In this document: in pieces, positions 36,824-46,448 of the stretch
Position numbering within the stretch: the first letter of the stretch is position 1
How the letters are laid out: each line of letters begins with the position of its first letter
NCBI RefSeq assembly: GCF_900452395.1
Contig: NZ_UGNV01000001.1
Span: 1,141,501 to 1,205,500, forward strand
Length of the DNA: 64,000 nucleotides
DNA from: Legionella beliardensis
GTDB taxonomy: Bacteria; Pseudomonadota; Gammaproteobacteria; Legionellales; Legionellaceae
Direction: 5' to 3'
Program-made: the position numbers and the translations under genes
Notes under the pieces: generated by a model
Seen by the model: the letters and a program-made list of their open reading frames with translations, nothing else
What the model was told of the DNA's origin: nothing
The model's database searches: none

Positions 36824-37927
36824 TTAAATTACTTCATCTAAAAACTTAAAAAACTTTTCCATTGCAATTTTAAAATGAGCAGGCTCTACACCAAGCCGCA
36901 TTCTAAAAAAGCCGGGTAAATTGAAACACTCCCCAGGTAATACTGAGACGCCTGTTTGAGTAACTAATTTCTCGGCAAATCCATAAGAATCGTTGGTAAA
37001 TTTTAGCTTTGGAAAAGCAATTGTTCCGGCATTGGGTTCAATCCAATCAATATATTGAGAGTAATGCTCCTGATATTGTTTAAACAATTTTTTATTTATT
37101 AAAATCCATTGTTTGTATTTTTTGGTTAAAACAGTGTGGTTTTTTATAATTTCATAAGCTAAATAATCAGCCCCTTTAAATAGAGAGTGTGTTGTTAGGC
37201 ATTTAAAAGCTAAACAACGATCTAAGAGTTCCTTTTGTGCAACCATCCATCCTACTCTTAAACCGACACAGCCATAGCATTTTCCAATAGAGCCTAAACC
37301 AATAACCCGAGGAGAATAATTAATAAATGAAGGCACTGTATCAGTATCATTATGCGGCAGTAATCTATAATGCTCATCAACTACGATATCGCACTGATAA
37401 GCTTCTGTGATAGTTAACAACTCCTCAAACTCTTGCTGCGAATAAGTTACACCTGTAGGATTGTGCGGAGTATTAATCAAAATGGCTTGTGTGTTTTTAT
37501 CTAAATTATTTTTTATTTCCGAAATCGGTAATCTAAATTGCATATCAGCTGAAATTGCCACTTTACGTACTTCAAAGCCGATAGATTGCGGAACGTCATA
37601 TAGGGAATGGAAAACAGGAACAGTGACAATGACATTTGCACCCGGCGTAAACCGAGTACTAAAATAGAGAAGGATTGCTTCAATCATTCCTGTCGTTACC
37701 AGTACATTTTCAGCTGAAATTTGCTGATATAATTTGCTAATTTCGTTTCTAAGCTGTAAAGAGCCTCTGGTGTCATTATGCTCAAAATCAATGTGTAAAA
37801 AATCTTGAATTTTTTTATCAGAATCCAGAACATCTTCTATCTTTAAACTAGCAACATCACTTTCACCAAGGTTATAAGGTACCTTCGCATAGGTATCTAA
37901 CCATTGATACAATAAACTCAATTCCAT
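36824..37927 (-). CDS. PLP-dependent class I/II aminotransferase-fold enzyme
   Basis: 367 residues of fold-type I PLP enzyme. Signatures: VTTGMIEAI at the cofactor loop, INTPHNPTG (Asn-Pro-x-Gly substrate/PLP site), IVVDEHY (Asp and Tyr to PLP), GSIGKCYGCVGLRVGW with the Schiff-base Lys, and a late FFRMRLG (carboxylate Arg). It resembles the capreomycidine-synthase-like branch of small aminotransferases used in secondary metabolism. AAGGAGAC precedes the ATG and only 12 bases separate it from the desaturase upstream, so they form one transcript. Confidence 0.8.
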   Translation of the reverse strand: MELSLLYQWLDTYAKVPYNLGESDVASLKIEDVLDSDKKIQDFLHIDFEHNDTRGSLQLRNEISKLYQQISAENVLVTTGMIEAILLYFSTRFTPGANVIVTVPVFHSLYDVPQSIGFEVRKVAISADMQFRLPISEIKNNLDKNTQAILINTPHNPTGVTYSQQEFEELLTITEAYQCDIVVDEHYRLLPHNDTDTVPSFINYSPRVIGLGSIGKCYGCVGLRVGWMVAQKELLDRCLAFKCLTTHSLFKGADYLAYEIIKNHTVLTKKYKQWILINKKLFKQYQEHYSQYIDWIEPNAGTIAFPKLKFTNDSYGFAEKLVTQTGVSVLPGECFNLPGFFRMRLGVEPAHFKIAMEKFFKFLDEVI

Positions 37928-37939
37928 ATGAAGTCTCCT

Positions 37940-38947
37940 TTAGTCATTATTTCTAAAATTTCTATTAAAGTTGATTTTTTCAGCCTCAGCATAATTCTTT
38001 AATAAACTAACTATGCTGGGTTTATTATTTGACGAAATGAAAATTCCTCCCATGTTGGCATTTACCTTGGCATATTCCTCATCGTTTAGCAAAATTGCAT
38101 GTAATTGTTTAAGTTTCCAAAAAGGCACCTTCGGGAAAAGATGATGGGCTAGGTGTAAGGTCTCCATATGAATCCCTGTAAAAAAATACTCTAGCCAATG
38201 ACTATTGCGATTACGTGTCATATAAATATCAGTGCCATTTTTCATTAACGGCGCATGCTCTGCTAACTCAATAAACCAATTAATTAATTGAAAAGTAGTA
38301 AATAAAGGAATTAACCAGAATAAGAAAAGAAGGGTTAAATACCCAGTGATATAACAGATAGTTAAAATAATAGACCAATAGATGCCAAGCAATAATAACT
38401 CCCATTTCTCCACAGCTATTCTACCTGTATATAATCTTGATTTTATCGAAAAATAGAAATGACTTGGTACTGTAAATTTCAGACAAGGTATAATAAAAAG
38501 TTGACGTAAATATTGAGCAGGGGATAGGTTAGTATCATAAACTCCTTTTTCTAACATATAGCGGTAATCATCATCCTTTTCAGGATCACCAAAATTACCA
38601 TGGTGCATACGTAAATGAGTATCTTTATAAGCAGAATAAGTATGGAAAATAAGATACCCACTCATAAAAGTACCTAAAAATAAAGTAAGCAATCTGCTCT
38701 TAGCAAGAGAATGATGGGCAGACTCGTGTAAAATCGTTGCCAGAGCACGCTGCCGCGAGCCAATAATAAGAATGGATAAAGGGTATAAAAGATAATGAGA
38801 ATAAAGGGTTAAAGTAATAGCCAATAAAATGACCATATAATCAGATACTACTGCTACTAAGCCATGATAATTATCAAATTGGTATAACTTACTGATGTTG
38901 GCACGAACTTCGGGTGAAAAAACATAACGCTTGCAAAACTTCTCCAT
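37940..38947 (-). CDS. membrane fatty-acid desaturase family protein
   Basis: Three His boxes bind the di-iron centre: HESAHH (about 75), HLRMHHGNFGD (about 112) and HLAHHLF (about 265). Several membrane helices lie between them. The family inserts double bonds or hydroxyls into acyl chains, in the membrane. 335 residues is normal for the bacterial soluble-substrate or phospholipid desaturase branch. GAATAAGT before the ATG is a modest ribosome site. Its place between PLP enzymes and an acyltransferase suggests that the acyl part of a product is modified. Confidence 0.85.
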   Translation of the reverse strand: MEKFCKRYVFSPEVRANISKLYQFDNYHGLVAVVSDYMVILLAITLTLYSHYLLYPLSILIIGSRQRALATILHESAHHSLAKSRLLTLFLGTFMSGYLIFHTYSAYKDTHLRMHHGNFGDPEKDDDYRYMLEKGVYDTNLSPAQYLRQLFIIPCLKFTVPSHFYFSIKSRLYTGRIAVEKWELLLLGIYWSIILTICYITGYLTLLFLFWLIPLFTTFQLINWFIELAEHAPLMKNGTDIYMTRNRNSHWLEYFFTGIHMETLHLAHHLFPKVPFWKLKQLHAILLNDEEYAKVNANMGGIFISSNNKPSIVSLLKNYAEAEKINFNRNFRNND

Positions 38948-39096
38948 ACTTATTCCTAAGTATTATTACAATTATTACGCTCCTTTAAGTGTTTAAATCC
39001 TTTTTTAGAATACATAGATAAAATGTATAGTAGTAAGGTATAGTATATGTGCTAATTTTAGTCAAAATGTTTTAAATAAATTAATACTACTCCCAT

Positions 39097-40191
39097 TTAA
39101 GATTGGCTATTTAAAAAATCTTCATAATTAAACGTTTTAATTAATTCAATGTGGCCATTTGGTTGTTTTATAGCTATTGAAGGCATTCTTAGGCCATTAA
39201 ACCAATTTTGTTTGACGATGGTATAACTACCGGTGTCTTTAAAAGAAACCCGACTTCCTGGCTTTAGTTCTTCTTTAAAATTAAACTCTCCAAATATATC
39301 CCCAGCCAAACAGGAGTTTCCAGCTAGAATATAAGTATAAGGGCCTTCATTCGGCTCAACCTGTGCAGGTATAGGAAAAGAAAGAATTTCTGGCATGTGG
39401 GCGTCTGCAGAACAATCTAATATGGCAATTTTTCTTTCATTTTCAATAATATCGACAACCGTAGTCTCAAGGCTTGCTACTTGATTAAGGACAGCCTGAC
39501 CTGGCTCAAGATAAACTTGAACTTGATATTTGGTTATAAATTCTTTTAGCCGCTCTGCAAATTGATAAATTGGGTAATCTGGATTGGTAAAACTTATTCC
39601 CCCGCCCAAATCTATCCAATCAACTCTATGAAATAAATGGCCGTATTTGTTCTCTATTAGACATAAGGATTCATCAAATTTCTTATAATTATTATTTTCA
39701 CAATGAATATGAAACATAAACCCGGAAATATCATCCAAAATCGCTTCAATATGATTAATATTACTTTCACCGAGTCTGCAATAAGGCCTACATGTATTAC
39801 TAATATCGTGAGGAGAAAAACTGTAGCCAGGATTTATTCTTATCCCACTAATTTGCTTATTAACCTGTTTTCTAAAATATTTTACTTGGCTAGCACTATT
39901 AAAAATAATTTTATCTGCGTAATCAATAACTTGCTTAAAATCGTCATCACTATAAGCGACGCTATAAGAAATACCTTCGCCACCAAACTTATCATAACCT
40001 AATTTCACTTCATAGGGAGAAGAGGAGGTAAAACCGTCCATATATTTATTGATTATGTCAAATAATGCCCATACCGAGAACGTTTTTAAGGCAAATAAAA
40101 ACTTAGCCCCGGATTTTTCTTTTATTTTTTCAATAATTTCAAGGTTCGCCAAAAGTTTTGCTATATCAATCACATAAAAAGGGGTCTTCAC
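39097..40191 (-). CDS. nspC: carboxynorspermidine decarboxylase-like PLP enzyme
   Basis: A fold-type III (alanine-racemase-like) PLP decarboxylase of 364 residues. AKFLFALKTFSVWALF carries the PLP Lys; GIRINPGYS, MFHIHCENNNY, WIDLGGGISF and LEPGQAV follow in the NspC order; GNSCLAGDIFGEF holds the Cys of the second subunit's active site. NspC converts carboxynorspermidine or carboxyspermidine to the triamine. No carboxynorspermidine dehydrogenase gene lies here, so the enzyme may serve a dedicated pathway instead. Start is a GTG at 40191 with a good AAGGAG. It follows the broken acyltransferase by 31 bases. Confidence 0.8.
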   Translation of the reverse strand: MKTPFYVIDIAKLLANLEIIEKIKEKSGAKFLFALKTFSVWALFDIINKYMDGFTSSSPYEVKLGYDKFGGEGISYSVAYSDDDFKQVIDYADKIIFNSASQVKYFRKQVNKQISGIRINPGYSFSPHDISNTCRPYCRLGESNINHIEAILDDISGFMFHIHCENNNYKKFDESLCLIENKYGHLFHRVDWIDLGGGISFTNPDYPIYQFAERLKEFITKYQVQVYLEPGQAVLNQVASLETTVVDIIENERKIAILDCSADAHMPEILSFPIPAQVEPNEGPYTYILAGNSCLAGDIFGEFNFKEELKPGSRVSFKDTGSYTIVKQNWFNGLRMPSIAIKQPNGHIELIKTFNYEDFLNSQS

Positions 40192-40222
40192 TTACTTCTC
40201 CTTATGAAACTTAAATCCCTAA

Positions 40223-41086
40223 CTACCTTTTATTTATCAAAAGTTTATTTATCAGTGTTTGTGGTGCTAACTTAATTAAAGGGTAGACCGCTTTCTCTGG
40301 GACTCTGAGCCATGTAAAAATATTAGGATTTATTTCTGGCGAGTAGCTGATACTTTTTGATAGCGCATAGCCAACTACTTTTAATTTATTGATATAGTTA
40401 GCATGTGTTGCAACATCCTCTCGTACTTGATCACAATCAATAAATGCTGGGTAACTGCATTCTGAGCCTAAAAAAAACTTACCAGAAGTACCTTTAATGA
40501 TGTTAACGGCAAATCCTATTTTCTTTAGTAAATGAAACAATTTAATGTCCATGACCGAGGCATAATAGCGCATGTCATTTTTTAATGAAAATCCTAATAT
40601 AGAAAGATACACACCCAGGCCGATTGCAAACCCTGAAGATGCGCGGTATTCCTTTACTATTGATAGGGTGGTTATATCGTAAATAGAATTTAATACGTTG
40701 GATAGATTATTTAAATGAATGATTTCTTAAATATCACAAGACCAAGGTGGTTCCACGATAGTATGAAATGTTTTAAGGCCTAATTTTGAAGGGCGCATCA
40801 TCCTTACCGAACCAATGGGCAGGTGCTTTTCATGGTCAATAACTAATAAAAAATTTGAATAGGGCATATAAGCTTCATACTCACTATTGAGTAATTCTTC
40901 ATCATTGTTATAGGTTTCCCAAAAGACTTTTGCCTCAACATATCGAGCTAAAAGACAAAAAGGACTATCTGGCTGGAGAAAATAAATTCCAAATCTTTTT
41001 TTTGCGTGTATATTAAATTGGGTCATGCAGTCTGAGGCCATTTCCTTTAAGGTTTCATCTTTGATTGTCAATAGGGAATTTGGCAT
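40223..41086 (-). pseudogene. acyltransferase (LuxI/FeeM-like GNAT fold) interrupted by an in-frame TAA
   Basis: Two frames of 119 and 129 codons lie in the same phase: the first ends with WSCDI at a TAA (40727-40729), and reading past it gives EIIHLNNLSNVLNS... straight into the second, with no shift. The joined product would be 287 residues. The N-terminal part reads FCLLARYVEAKVFWE, EYEAYMPYS and LPIGSVRMMRP, the pattern of autoinducer-synthase/FeeM-type N-acyltransferases that use acyl-ACP. AGGAGC precedes the first ATG. Either a recent nonsense mutation or read-through; the 38 bridging codons keep protein-like composition. It heads the cluster with NspC-like, desaturase and aminotransferase genes. 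Confidence 0.7.
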
Positions 41087-41321
41087 ACAAGAGGCTCCTA
41101 AAACAAAAACTAGCTGACTAATTATAGCACAGCATAAGCTGTTAATTTTTTATGGGAAAAGTATGGAATTGCTAGAGTGGAATATATTTAAGTATTTATT
41201 TCTAAAGAAGAAATCAGCATATTAATTATACTGGGAAATTAGGGTTAATTAAGTCTGACGAATTTTTTATCAGACTTATTTAGGGTAGTTGATACTTATT
41301 AATCTATTTTAGATATGAGTA

Positions 41322-41783
41322 TTAATTTCTAGTAATATCTTTATTTTCATTGACATACCAAACCCCTAGATCCCCACCTGTTGTACGATAAGTGCAAGAC
41401 CATTCACCAAAATAATAACTAGGGCCATATGCAAATTTTAATGAACTCAATTCTTTTTTCATTTCATTTAAAGCCTCTGTCTCTGTGTCAGCGGAAATGG
41501 AGGAAAAACTAAATTTCCATTTATCGATAGTATTATAATTATCAAAAAAATAATGCGAATCCCACAGTCCTTTAATGTGATAGGGAAAGCCATTCGCATC
41601 ACAACATTTATTTTCAGGCTTCCTTGTTTCAATTAAATGTTTTGCTTCCAGGACAACCTTTTCTTGCAAAGCTGAAACTGCAGGACACTTTTCTGGCCTA
41701 CTATAAGCAAAGTCCTTAGCCACTACATTAGCAGTACAACAAATACCTAAGGTAATCATCAATGTTGTATTTTTTATGTCCAT
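41322..41783 (-). CDS. small exported protein of unknown function
   Basis: The start is taken at 41783 (MDIKNTTLM...) because GGAGA lies seven bases before it; a longer frame begins at 41810 without one. A signal peptide (about 20 residues, LMITLGICCTANVVAKD) is followed by 130 residues with several Cys (CPAV, KCCDANG, WSCTY) and aromatic motifs (FAYGPSYYFGEWSCTY). It looks like a small periplasmic or secreted Legionella protein. Family not recognised. Confidence 0.65.
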   Translation of the reverse strand: MDIKNTTLMITLGICCTANVVAKDFAYSRPEKCPAVSALQEKVVLEAKHLIETRKPENKCCDANGFPYHIKGLWDSHYFFDNYNTIDKWKFSFSSISADTETEALNEMKKELSSLKFAYGPSYYFGEWSCTYRTTGGDLGVWYVNENKDITRN

Positions 41784-41945
41784 GTTTATCTCCGGATAAA
41801 AAATTAACATTAGATGACACGAAGTTTATTTTCAATTAGTTACTGGCGGGTAATTAGCGTTAGTTGTAGAGCAAATTACCCTTATAGTTCTTTAAATTCG
41901 ATGTTAAATTTGCTGTACAATCTATTTATTAATAGTTAATTAATT

Positions 41946-43163
41946 TTAGATATTAAGGCTAATTTCAGAATCATCTTCGTCAGATACATCCTCTTTAAAC
42001 TCTTGTTGGCTTATTTGCAATTTTTCTTTTAAATTAGTTATAAGTTTCTGAGTAGATGTTTGCTTTGAGCTAAATTCAGGTTTTAATATATTTCTTTGCT
42101 GAGCAATAATTTCGCTAAGTGGAGCGCCTTGGTTGGTTTTTTTGCTCTTAAAGTGAATACTGTTTTCCCAATTACTAATGACATCAAGAAAATTAGTTTG
42201 AGCCAAATCCGCATTAATTATATCTTGCTTTAATTTTTCCAGCGCAAAAATTTTACGTTCAGGGCTACTAAGAAAGAAATTGCGTTTACTTTTTTTAAGT
42301 TGCGTAATTTCTGCATCAATTTGAGCAATTATAGGAAAAGGGTCGGCACTTAAATGTTTTTTAGTTTCATTATTATAGTAATTATAATTATGTGTATTTG
42401 TATTTTTTTTATCTACGTGAATTGTAGAAATAGGTATGTCTGGGTTATTTTCAGCTTTATATTTTTCGCAACTTTCAATTACTTTCCGATTATCATCAGC
42501 AATAATGATACTACTAACCCATTCAGGTTTATTAGCCATAAAGGCTTCTAGCAGCAGGCCTTTTGTATGACTGTATCCTTCATGAATTGCTCGTTGATCA
42601 CCTAGTAGCTTTGCTACATCTCCTCTAGGGTTCATGTTGTGAGACAAATGAAACCCTGGTTCTTTTTTAGGGTCTGCTATATCAGAATTATAAACATCTA
42701 GAGCTTCTTCAAATGCGCTGCCAAGTCTGATTTGGTCCAAAGGCCTTGGATTTTTTAAAGCGTCACGATAGGCACTAAATTCTTCAGCAATTTCTTCATC
42801 ATCCAGAATTGAATCAAGAGCTTCTCCTGCTAAGTTTTTAATTGCACCAAATCTAGGAGAATATAATGCTTCTGTAAAATTATATGCTTGTTCACCCTCT
42901 TCCTGCCTGGCTTCCTTATCATCTAACTTTGTCCATACTAAATCTAAGGGCGTAATAAACCCATGTACCTTAAACCCACTGTTTTCGAGCTGCTTTTTTA
43001 ATCGTAATCTTTCCTCTAGAGATGAGCTTTTAAAAGTCATATCCGTAAATAAATATATATCATTTACATGATTATCTTTTAAACTTTCAAGTAATGCGGT
43101 ATTTAGTTCATTTTCTATTAAAAGGGTATCGTCTATATCAAGCAGGGCAACTGGGCGGGCCAT
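41946..43163 (-). CDS. HAD-superfamily-like protein, candidate effector
   Basis: VALLDIDDTLLIE near residue 8 is HAD motif I (D10xD12xT), and YLFTDMTFKS resembles motif II. WVSSIIIADDNRKVIESC (about 215-230) is the motif IV region with paired Asp. These make a phosphatase or phosphotransferase plausible. The last 130 residues are helical with coiled-coil character and end in an acidic run (KEDVSDEDDSEISLNI) like Dot/Icm signals. 405 residues, no signal peptide. AGGA precedes the ATG at 43163. Substrate unknown. Confidence 0.6.
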   Translation of the reverse strand: MARPVALLDIDDTLLIENELNTALLESLKDNHVNDIYLFTDMTFKSSSLEERLRLKKQLENSGFKVHGFITPLDLVWTKLDDKEARQEEGEQAYNFTEALYSPRFGAIKNLAGEALDSILDDEEIAEEFSAYRDALKNPRPLDQIRLGSAFEEALDVYNSDIADPKKEPGFHLSHNMNPRGDVAKLLGDQRAIHEGYSHTKGLLLEAFMANKPEWVSSIIIADDNRKVIESCEKYKAENNPDIPISTIHVDKKNTNTHNYNYYNNETKKHLSADPFPIIAQIDAEITQLKKSKRNFFLSSPERKIFALEKLKQDIINADLAQTNFLDVISNWENSIHFKSKKTNQGAPLSEIIAQQRNILKPEFSSKQTSTQKLITNLKEKLQISQQEFKEDVSDEDDSEISLNI

Positions 43164-43458
43164 ATTAAATCCTAATTTTCTTTTATAGTTATGTGATTAT
43201 AACATACAGAGAGCATTGTGAAAAATAATTGATCTTATTGTTGGTATTTTATAACCAGAGGCGGCTTTCCTAAAACGGCGCTTAATTAAGACTCTTGCAA
43301 GCTAAAATATCATAAATTCCTATGGATTAAATTCAGAAGTAGCAGACTGATAATCCAACTCTAAGTTAGCAGTAAATTAATAGACTCAGCCTATTTTTAG
43401 ACATATTTCACAAATTAATGATAACATAACTTGTTTTATTTTTAAGGCAATAATCTTT

Positions 43459-44616
43459 ATGCATCTAATTCATTTTAATAAAAAAATAATGATATCTTTT
43501 CTTATTATTTTTGGAATAATCATTACCGTTTATCAATCATTTAAGCCCGTGGAAATTAATTCATTTGTGGATGAAGATAAAAAGTTAAAGCAATTCATTG
43601 CAGTTTATCAAAAGGCTGCGCAAAAGCCTTGGGAAAAGCTTAAGCCTAAGCAATTATTGCAGGTTGGTGTTACCGATAAGAGTGTAATTTTGCTGCGCGA
43701 GCGCTTGCAGTTTACAGGCGATCTTGCCAATTCTATTGATGTTAACAATTCAACCTTTGATAGCCAATTGCAAGAAGCAGTTTCGCTTTTTCAAAAACGA
43801 CATGGGTTAGTTTCTAGTGGAAAAGTTGATAAACAAACATTAGCTGCCTTGAATATTTCGCCTCAAACAAGATTAAAGCAATTGCAGGCGAATATCAGTA
43901 GATGGAGTGAGTTTACAAAAAAACAAAGCACGCATTATCTGTGGGTTAATGTGCCTGCTTTTCAAGCGCAACTGATTGAGCAAAATAGAGTGACTTTAAA
44001 AGAGCCTATTATCGTAGGAAAACCATCCAATCCAACACCTGCGATGTTTACCGAAATTACTGATGTGATGTTAAATCCTTATTGGATTGTGCCGCCGACG
44101 CTAGCTAAAAAAAATGTTATTCCAAAACTATTACAAGATACTGATTATTTAAAAAAACAAAATATTCGTGTGTTTGATGCTAGTAATGGTAAAGAGTTGT
44201 CGGTTAACGAGTTAGATAATTCGCAGTTAGATAAAGACGCAACTAATTATTTTTTTCGCCAAGAACCAGGACCATGTAATCCCTTAGGACAAGTGAAATA
44301 TACCATCACTAATTCTGAGTCAATTTATCTCCATGATACTAACGCAAGAGATCTCTTTAAAAAAGAGAATAGGGCACTTAGCTCTGGTTGTATAAGATTG
44401 CAAAATCCTTTTAATTTATTTTCTAAAATTATGGCTAATGATAAATCTATCAATAAAACAAAAAGTGATATTAAAAAAATACTAGAATCGGGTGAGCCGT
44501 TTAATATTAAATTGCATGAACCGCTACCGGTATTTATTACCTATATTACCGCTTGGGTTGATGAACAAGGCAGGTTAAATTTTAGAGATGATATTTATAA
44601 GCAAGATATAGGCTAA
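43459..44616 (+). CDS. L,D-transpeptidase (YcbB-like) with peptidoglycan-binding domain
   Basis: Crosslinks peptidoglycan or attaches lipoproteins in the periplasm. An N-terminal signal/anchor helix (12-28) precedes a PG_binding_1 domain (LRERLQFTGDL to VDKQTLAALN, about 78-135). The YkuD domain follows with IYLHDTNARDLF and LSSGCIRLQNP, Cys311 being the nucleophile. At 385 residues it is much shorter than E. coli YcbB (615), lacking the large scaffold domain, as in many short bacterial forms. Confidence 0.87.
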   Translation: MHLIHFNKKIMISFLIIFGIIITVYQSFKPVEINSFVDEDKKLKQFIAVYQKAAQKPWEKLKPKQLLQVGVTDKSVILLRERLQFTGDLANSIDVNNSTFDSQLQEAVSLFQKRHGLVSSGKVDKQTLAALNISPQTRLKQLQANISRWSEFTKKQSTHYLWVNVPAFQAQLIEQNRVTLKEPIIVGKPSNPTPAMFTEITDVMLNPYWIVPPTLAKKNVIPKLLQDTDYLKKQNIRVFDASNGKELSVNELDNSQLDKDATNYFFRQEPGPCNPLGQVKYTITNSESIYLHDTNARDLFKKENRALSSGCIRLQNPFNLFSKIMANDKSINKTKSDIKKILESGEPFNIKLHEPLPVFITYITAWVDEQGRLNFRDDIYKQDIG

Positions 44617-44793
44617 AAACTATTGCCATCTGGGTAATAATTTATTTTTTAAATCATCAAGATGCGGTGGTTAGCAAGCAGTTGCGTTGGTAAAAATGTA
44701 TCCATTATGATATAATTTTTCGTTTTTCAATAAAAAAATTTGTAGCAAATTGCTAATCATTTTCTCTTAATTAAATCATTAAGTGAGTATTTT

Positions 44794-45339
44794 ATGTTGT
44801 TAAATAAATTTAAATTATGTTTTTTTGTATTGCTTATTACAGGTAACTCTGCAATTTTTGCAAAATCAACCACCGATAAAGACATTGATACCCAGATTGA
44901 TATGTTATATGCGCGTAATCCAGTTTTAAAAGAACATGAGGTGTGCAGCAAAACCAATGAGCATCAAGTGACTCTTAAAGGTTGTGTACAAAGTCATGCC
45001 GAAAAAGAATTAGCCCAAGACTTAGCAAGTTTAGTTGAATATGTTGATAAAATTGATAATCAAATTAAAGTAAATCCTAAACTTCCGGCAGCTAAAAATA
45101 AAGCATCCGTACCAGATAAAATGTCAGATGCTTTAATTAGCCGATTAGTACATGCAAAAATTATACTTAATCAATCAATCCATGCATCCAATGTTCAAGT
45201 TAAAACGCTAAATGGAATTACCATCTTAACTGGCAATGTATCTTCTGTAGAAGAAAAGAAATTAGCTTATACAATTGCGCTTGAAACGAAAGGAGTGGTT
45301 GACGTAAAAAATAAACTAAAAGTACGCGCTGGTGCTTAA
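44794..45339 (+). CDS. periplasmic protein with two BON domains (OsmY-like)
   Basis: A signal peptide (LCFFVLLITGNSAIFAKS) is followed by two BON-type alpha-beta units, roughly 28-90 (KTNEHQVTLKGCVQSHAEKELAQDLA) and 105-178 (VQVKTLNGITILTGNVSSVEEKKLAYTIALETKGVVDVKNKL). BON domains bind phospholipid surfaces and are often induced by osmotic or envelope stress. 181 residues, as for OsmY. A hairpin repeat lies 21 bases past the stop. Confidence 0.85.
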   Translation: MLLNKFKLCFFVLLITGNSAIFAKSTTDKDIDTQIDMLYARNPVLKEHEVCSKTNEHQVTLKGCVQSHAEKELAQDLASLVEYVDKIDNQIKVNPKLPAAKNKASVPDKMSDALISRLVHAKIILNQSIHASNVQVKTLNGITILTGNVSSVEEKKLAYTIALETKGVVDVKNKLKVRAGA

Positions 45340-45360
45340 TTTTAAGGGTTAAATAAAGAA

Positions 45361-45395
45361 GTAGTCTTGATTACGCTGTGCTGTACCAAGACTAC
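45361..45395 (+). repeat. hairpin repeat with conserved GATTACGCTGYGCTGYA loop, copy 2
   Basis: GTAGTCTTG (45361-45369) pairs perfectly with CAAGACTAC (45387-45395). Loop bases ATTACGCTGTGCTGTAC match the loop of 5480-5510 although the stems differ. It may end the BON gene transcript. Confidence 0.6.
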
Positions 45396-45533
45396 TATAT
45401 TAAGCTAAACGCTTTGTAATCCATATTGCTGATCGTATTTTGCTTGTACCTGCGGATTACTATGTCGTTGCTCTATAAGATAAGCTTTAAAGAGCTACGA
45501 AATAATTAGCAACAATAATAGCTGTTTTAGTAA

Positions 45534-46301
45534 TTAAATTAAGTTAATTGGTAAAAAGCGCTCAATGGTCATTTCTATTAGCTCAGCTTTAGATGAGGCG
45601 CCCATTTTTATACGTATATTAATTAAATATTCTTCAACCGTTCGATGTGAAATGCCAAGTTCACGGGCAATACGTTTGGCAGTATAGCCTTTAATTGTTA
45701 ATTGTAAGCATTCCATCTCTCGCCTTGATAAATAGCTTTGCTTTATATTAAAACTTGAGAGAGGTTGGCCTTGTTTTGCTGAAAGCTGCATGGCATTAAA
45801 CAGGCCAAGCTCAATAACTTCTGATAAAGAGCTGGCTAGCTTATGTTTGCCAAGCACGATAGAGCAACCAAATACACCAATTATGGTTGTTCCTGTGTCA
45901 TACCAGGGGCATTTTATAGTTAAAAAATCTAAGCCTAAGCCATCCTTGCGAAGGTTTTCTTCTTCAAAAACCTTAACGGTCTGGGAGTCGATAACATCTA
46001 AACAATTATCAATTAAATTTTTTGCACTATTTTGTTCAGAAACGTCAAAAAGTGATTTTCCAATCGATTCTTCCACAGAGTCAAACCCACAAATTAAAGC
46101 GCATTCCTCATTCATGAGCTCAGTTTTACCTTGAAGATTAAGGAAATAAAAATTAAAAGGTAATGCTAAAACGCTAGCAACAGTGTGAGTTGTTGCATAT
46201 AAGCCTTCTAGAGATGAAAGAGGGGATGGTGATTGGCTTATAAGCTTAATGCCATTTTGGAATCGATAAATTCGCGAATTAAGATCAATTGTTTTCCACA
46301 T
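45534..46301 (-). CDS. LuxR-family transcriptional regulator with PAS-like N-terminus
   Basis: Residues about 190-250 are a LuxR HTH: LSRREMECLQLTIKGYTAKRIARELGISHRTVEEYLINIR. The N-terminal 150 residues look like a PAS sensor (NFYFLNLQGKTELMNEECALICGF), common in Legionella LuxR regulators (LpnR type) that lack AHL-binding domains. No kinase partner is adjacent. It is divergent from the fusion gene at 46449 (147 bases) and could regulate it. Confidence 0.82.
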   Translation of the reverse strand: MWKTIDLNSRIYRFQNGIKLISQSPSPLSSLEGLYATTHTVASVLALPFNFYFLNLQGKTELMNEECALICGFDSVEESIGKSLFDVSEQNSAKNLIDNCLDVIDSQTVKVFEEENLRKDGLGLDFLTIKCPWYDTGTTIIGVFGCSIVLGKHKLASSLSEVIELGLFNAMQLSAKQGQPLSSFNIKQSYLSRREMECLQLTIKGYTAKRIARELGISHRTVEEYLINIRIKMGASSKAELIEMTIERFLPINLI

Positions 46302-46448
46302 AAATTACTTTACTCGATGTTGTCTACAGTTAGTTAAAAACACTAGGATTAAATACTTTTAAAAACCTTAACCCCGTAGCTAATACGGGAACCTAAGTTA
46401 CTAAAAATAAGTAAGATGTACGAGAAGTTTTTAGTTTAGGGAGTTAAC

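Noticed and set aside
40613-40726. Frameshift between the two acyltransferase parts
   Set aside because: The two parts are in the same phase; only a TAA codon separates them.
45790-46134. 114-codon plus-strand ORF inside the LuxR regulator gene
   Set aside because: It is antisense to a clear PAS/LuxR gene, low in protein-like pattern and without a ribosome site.
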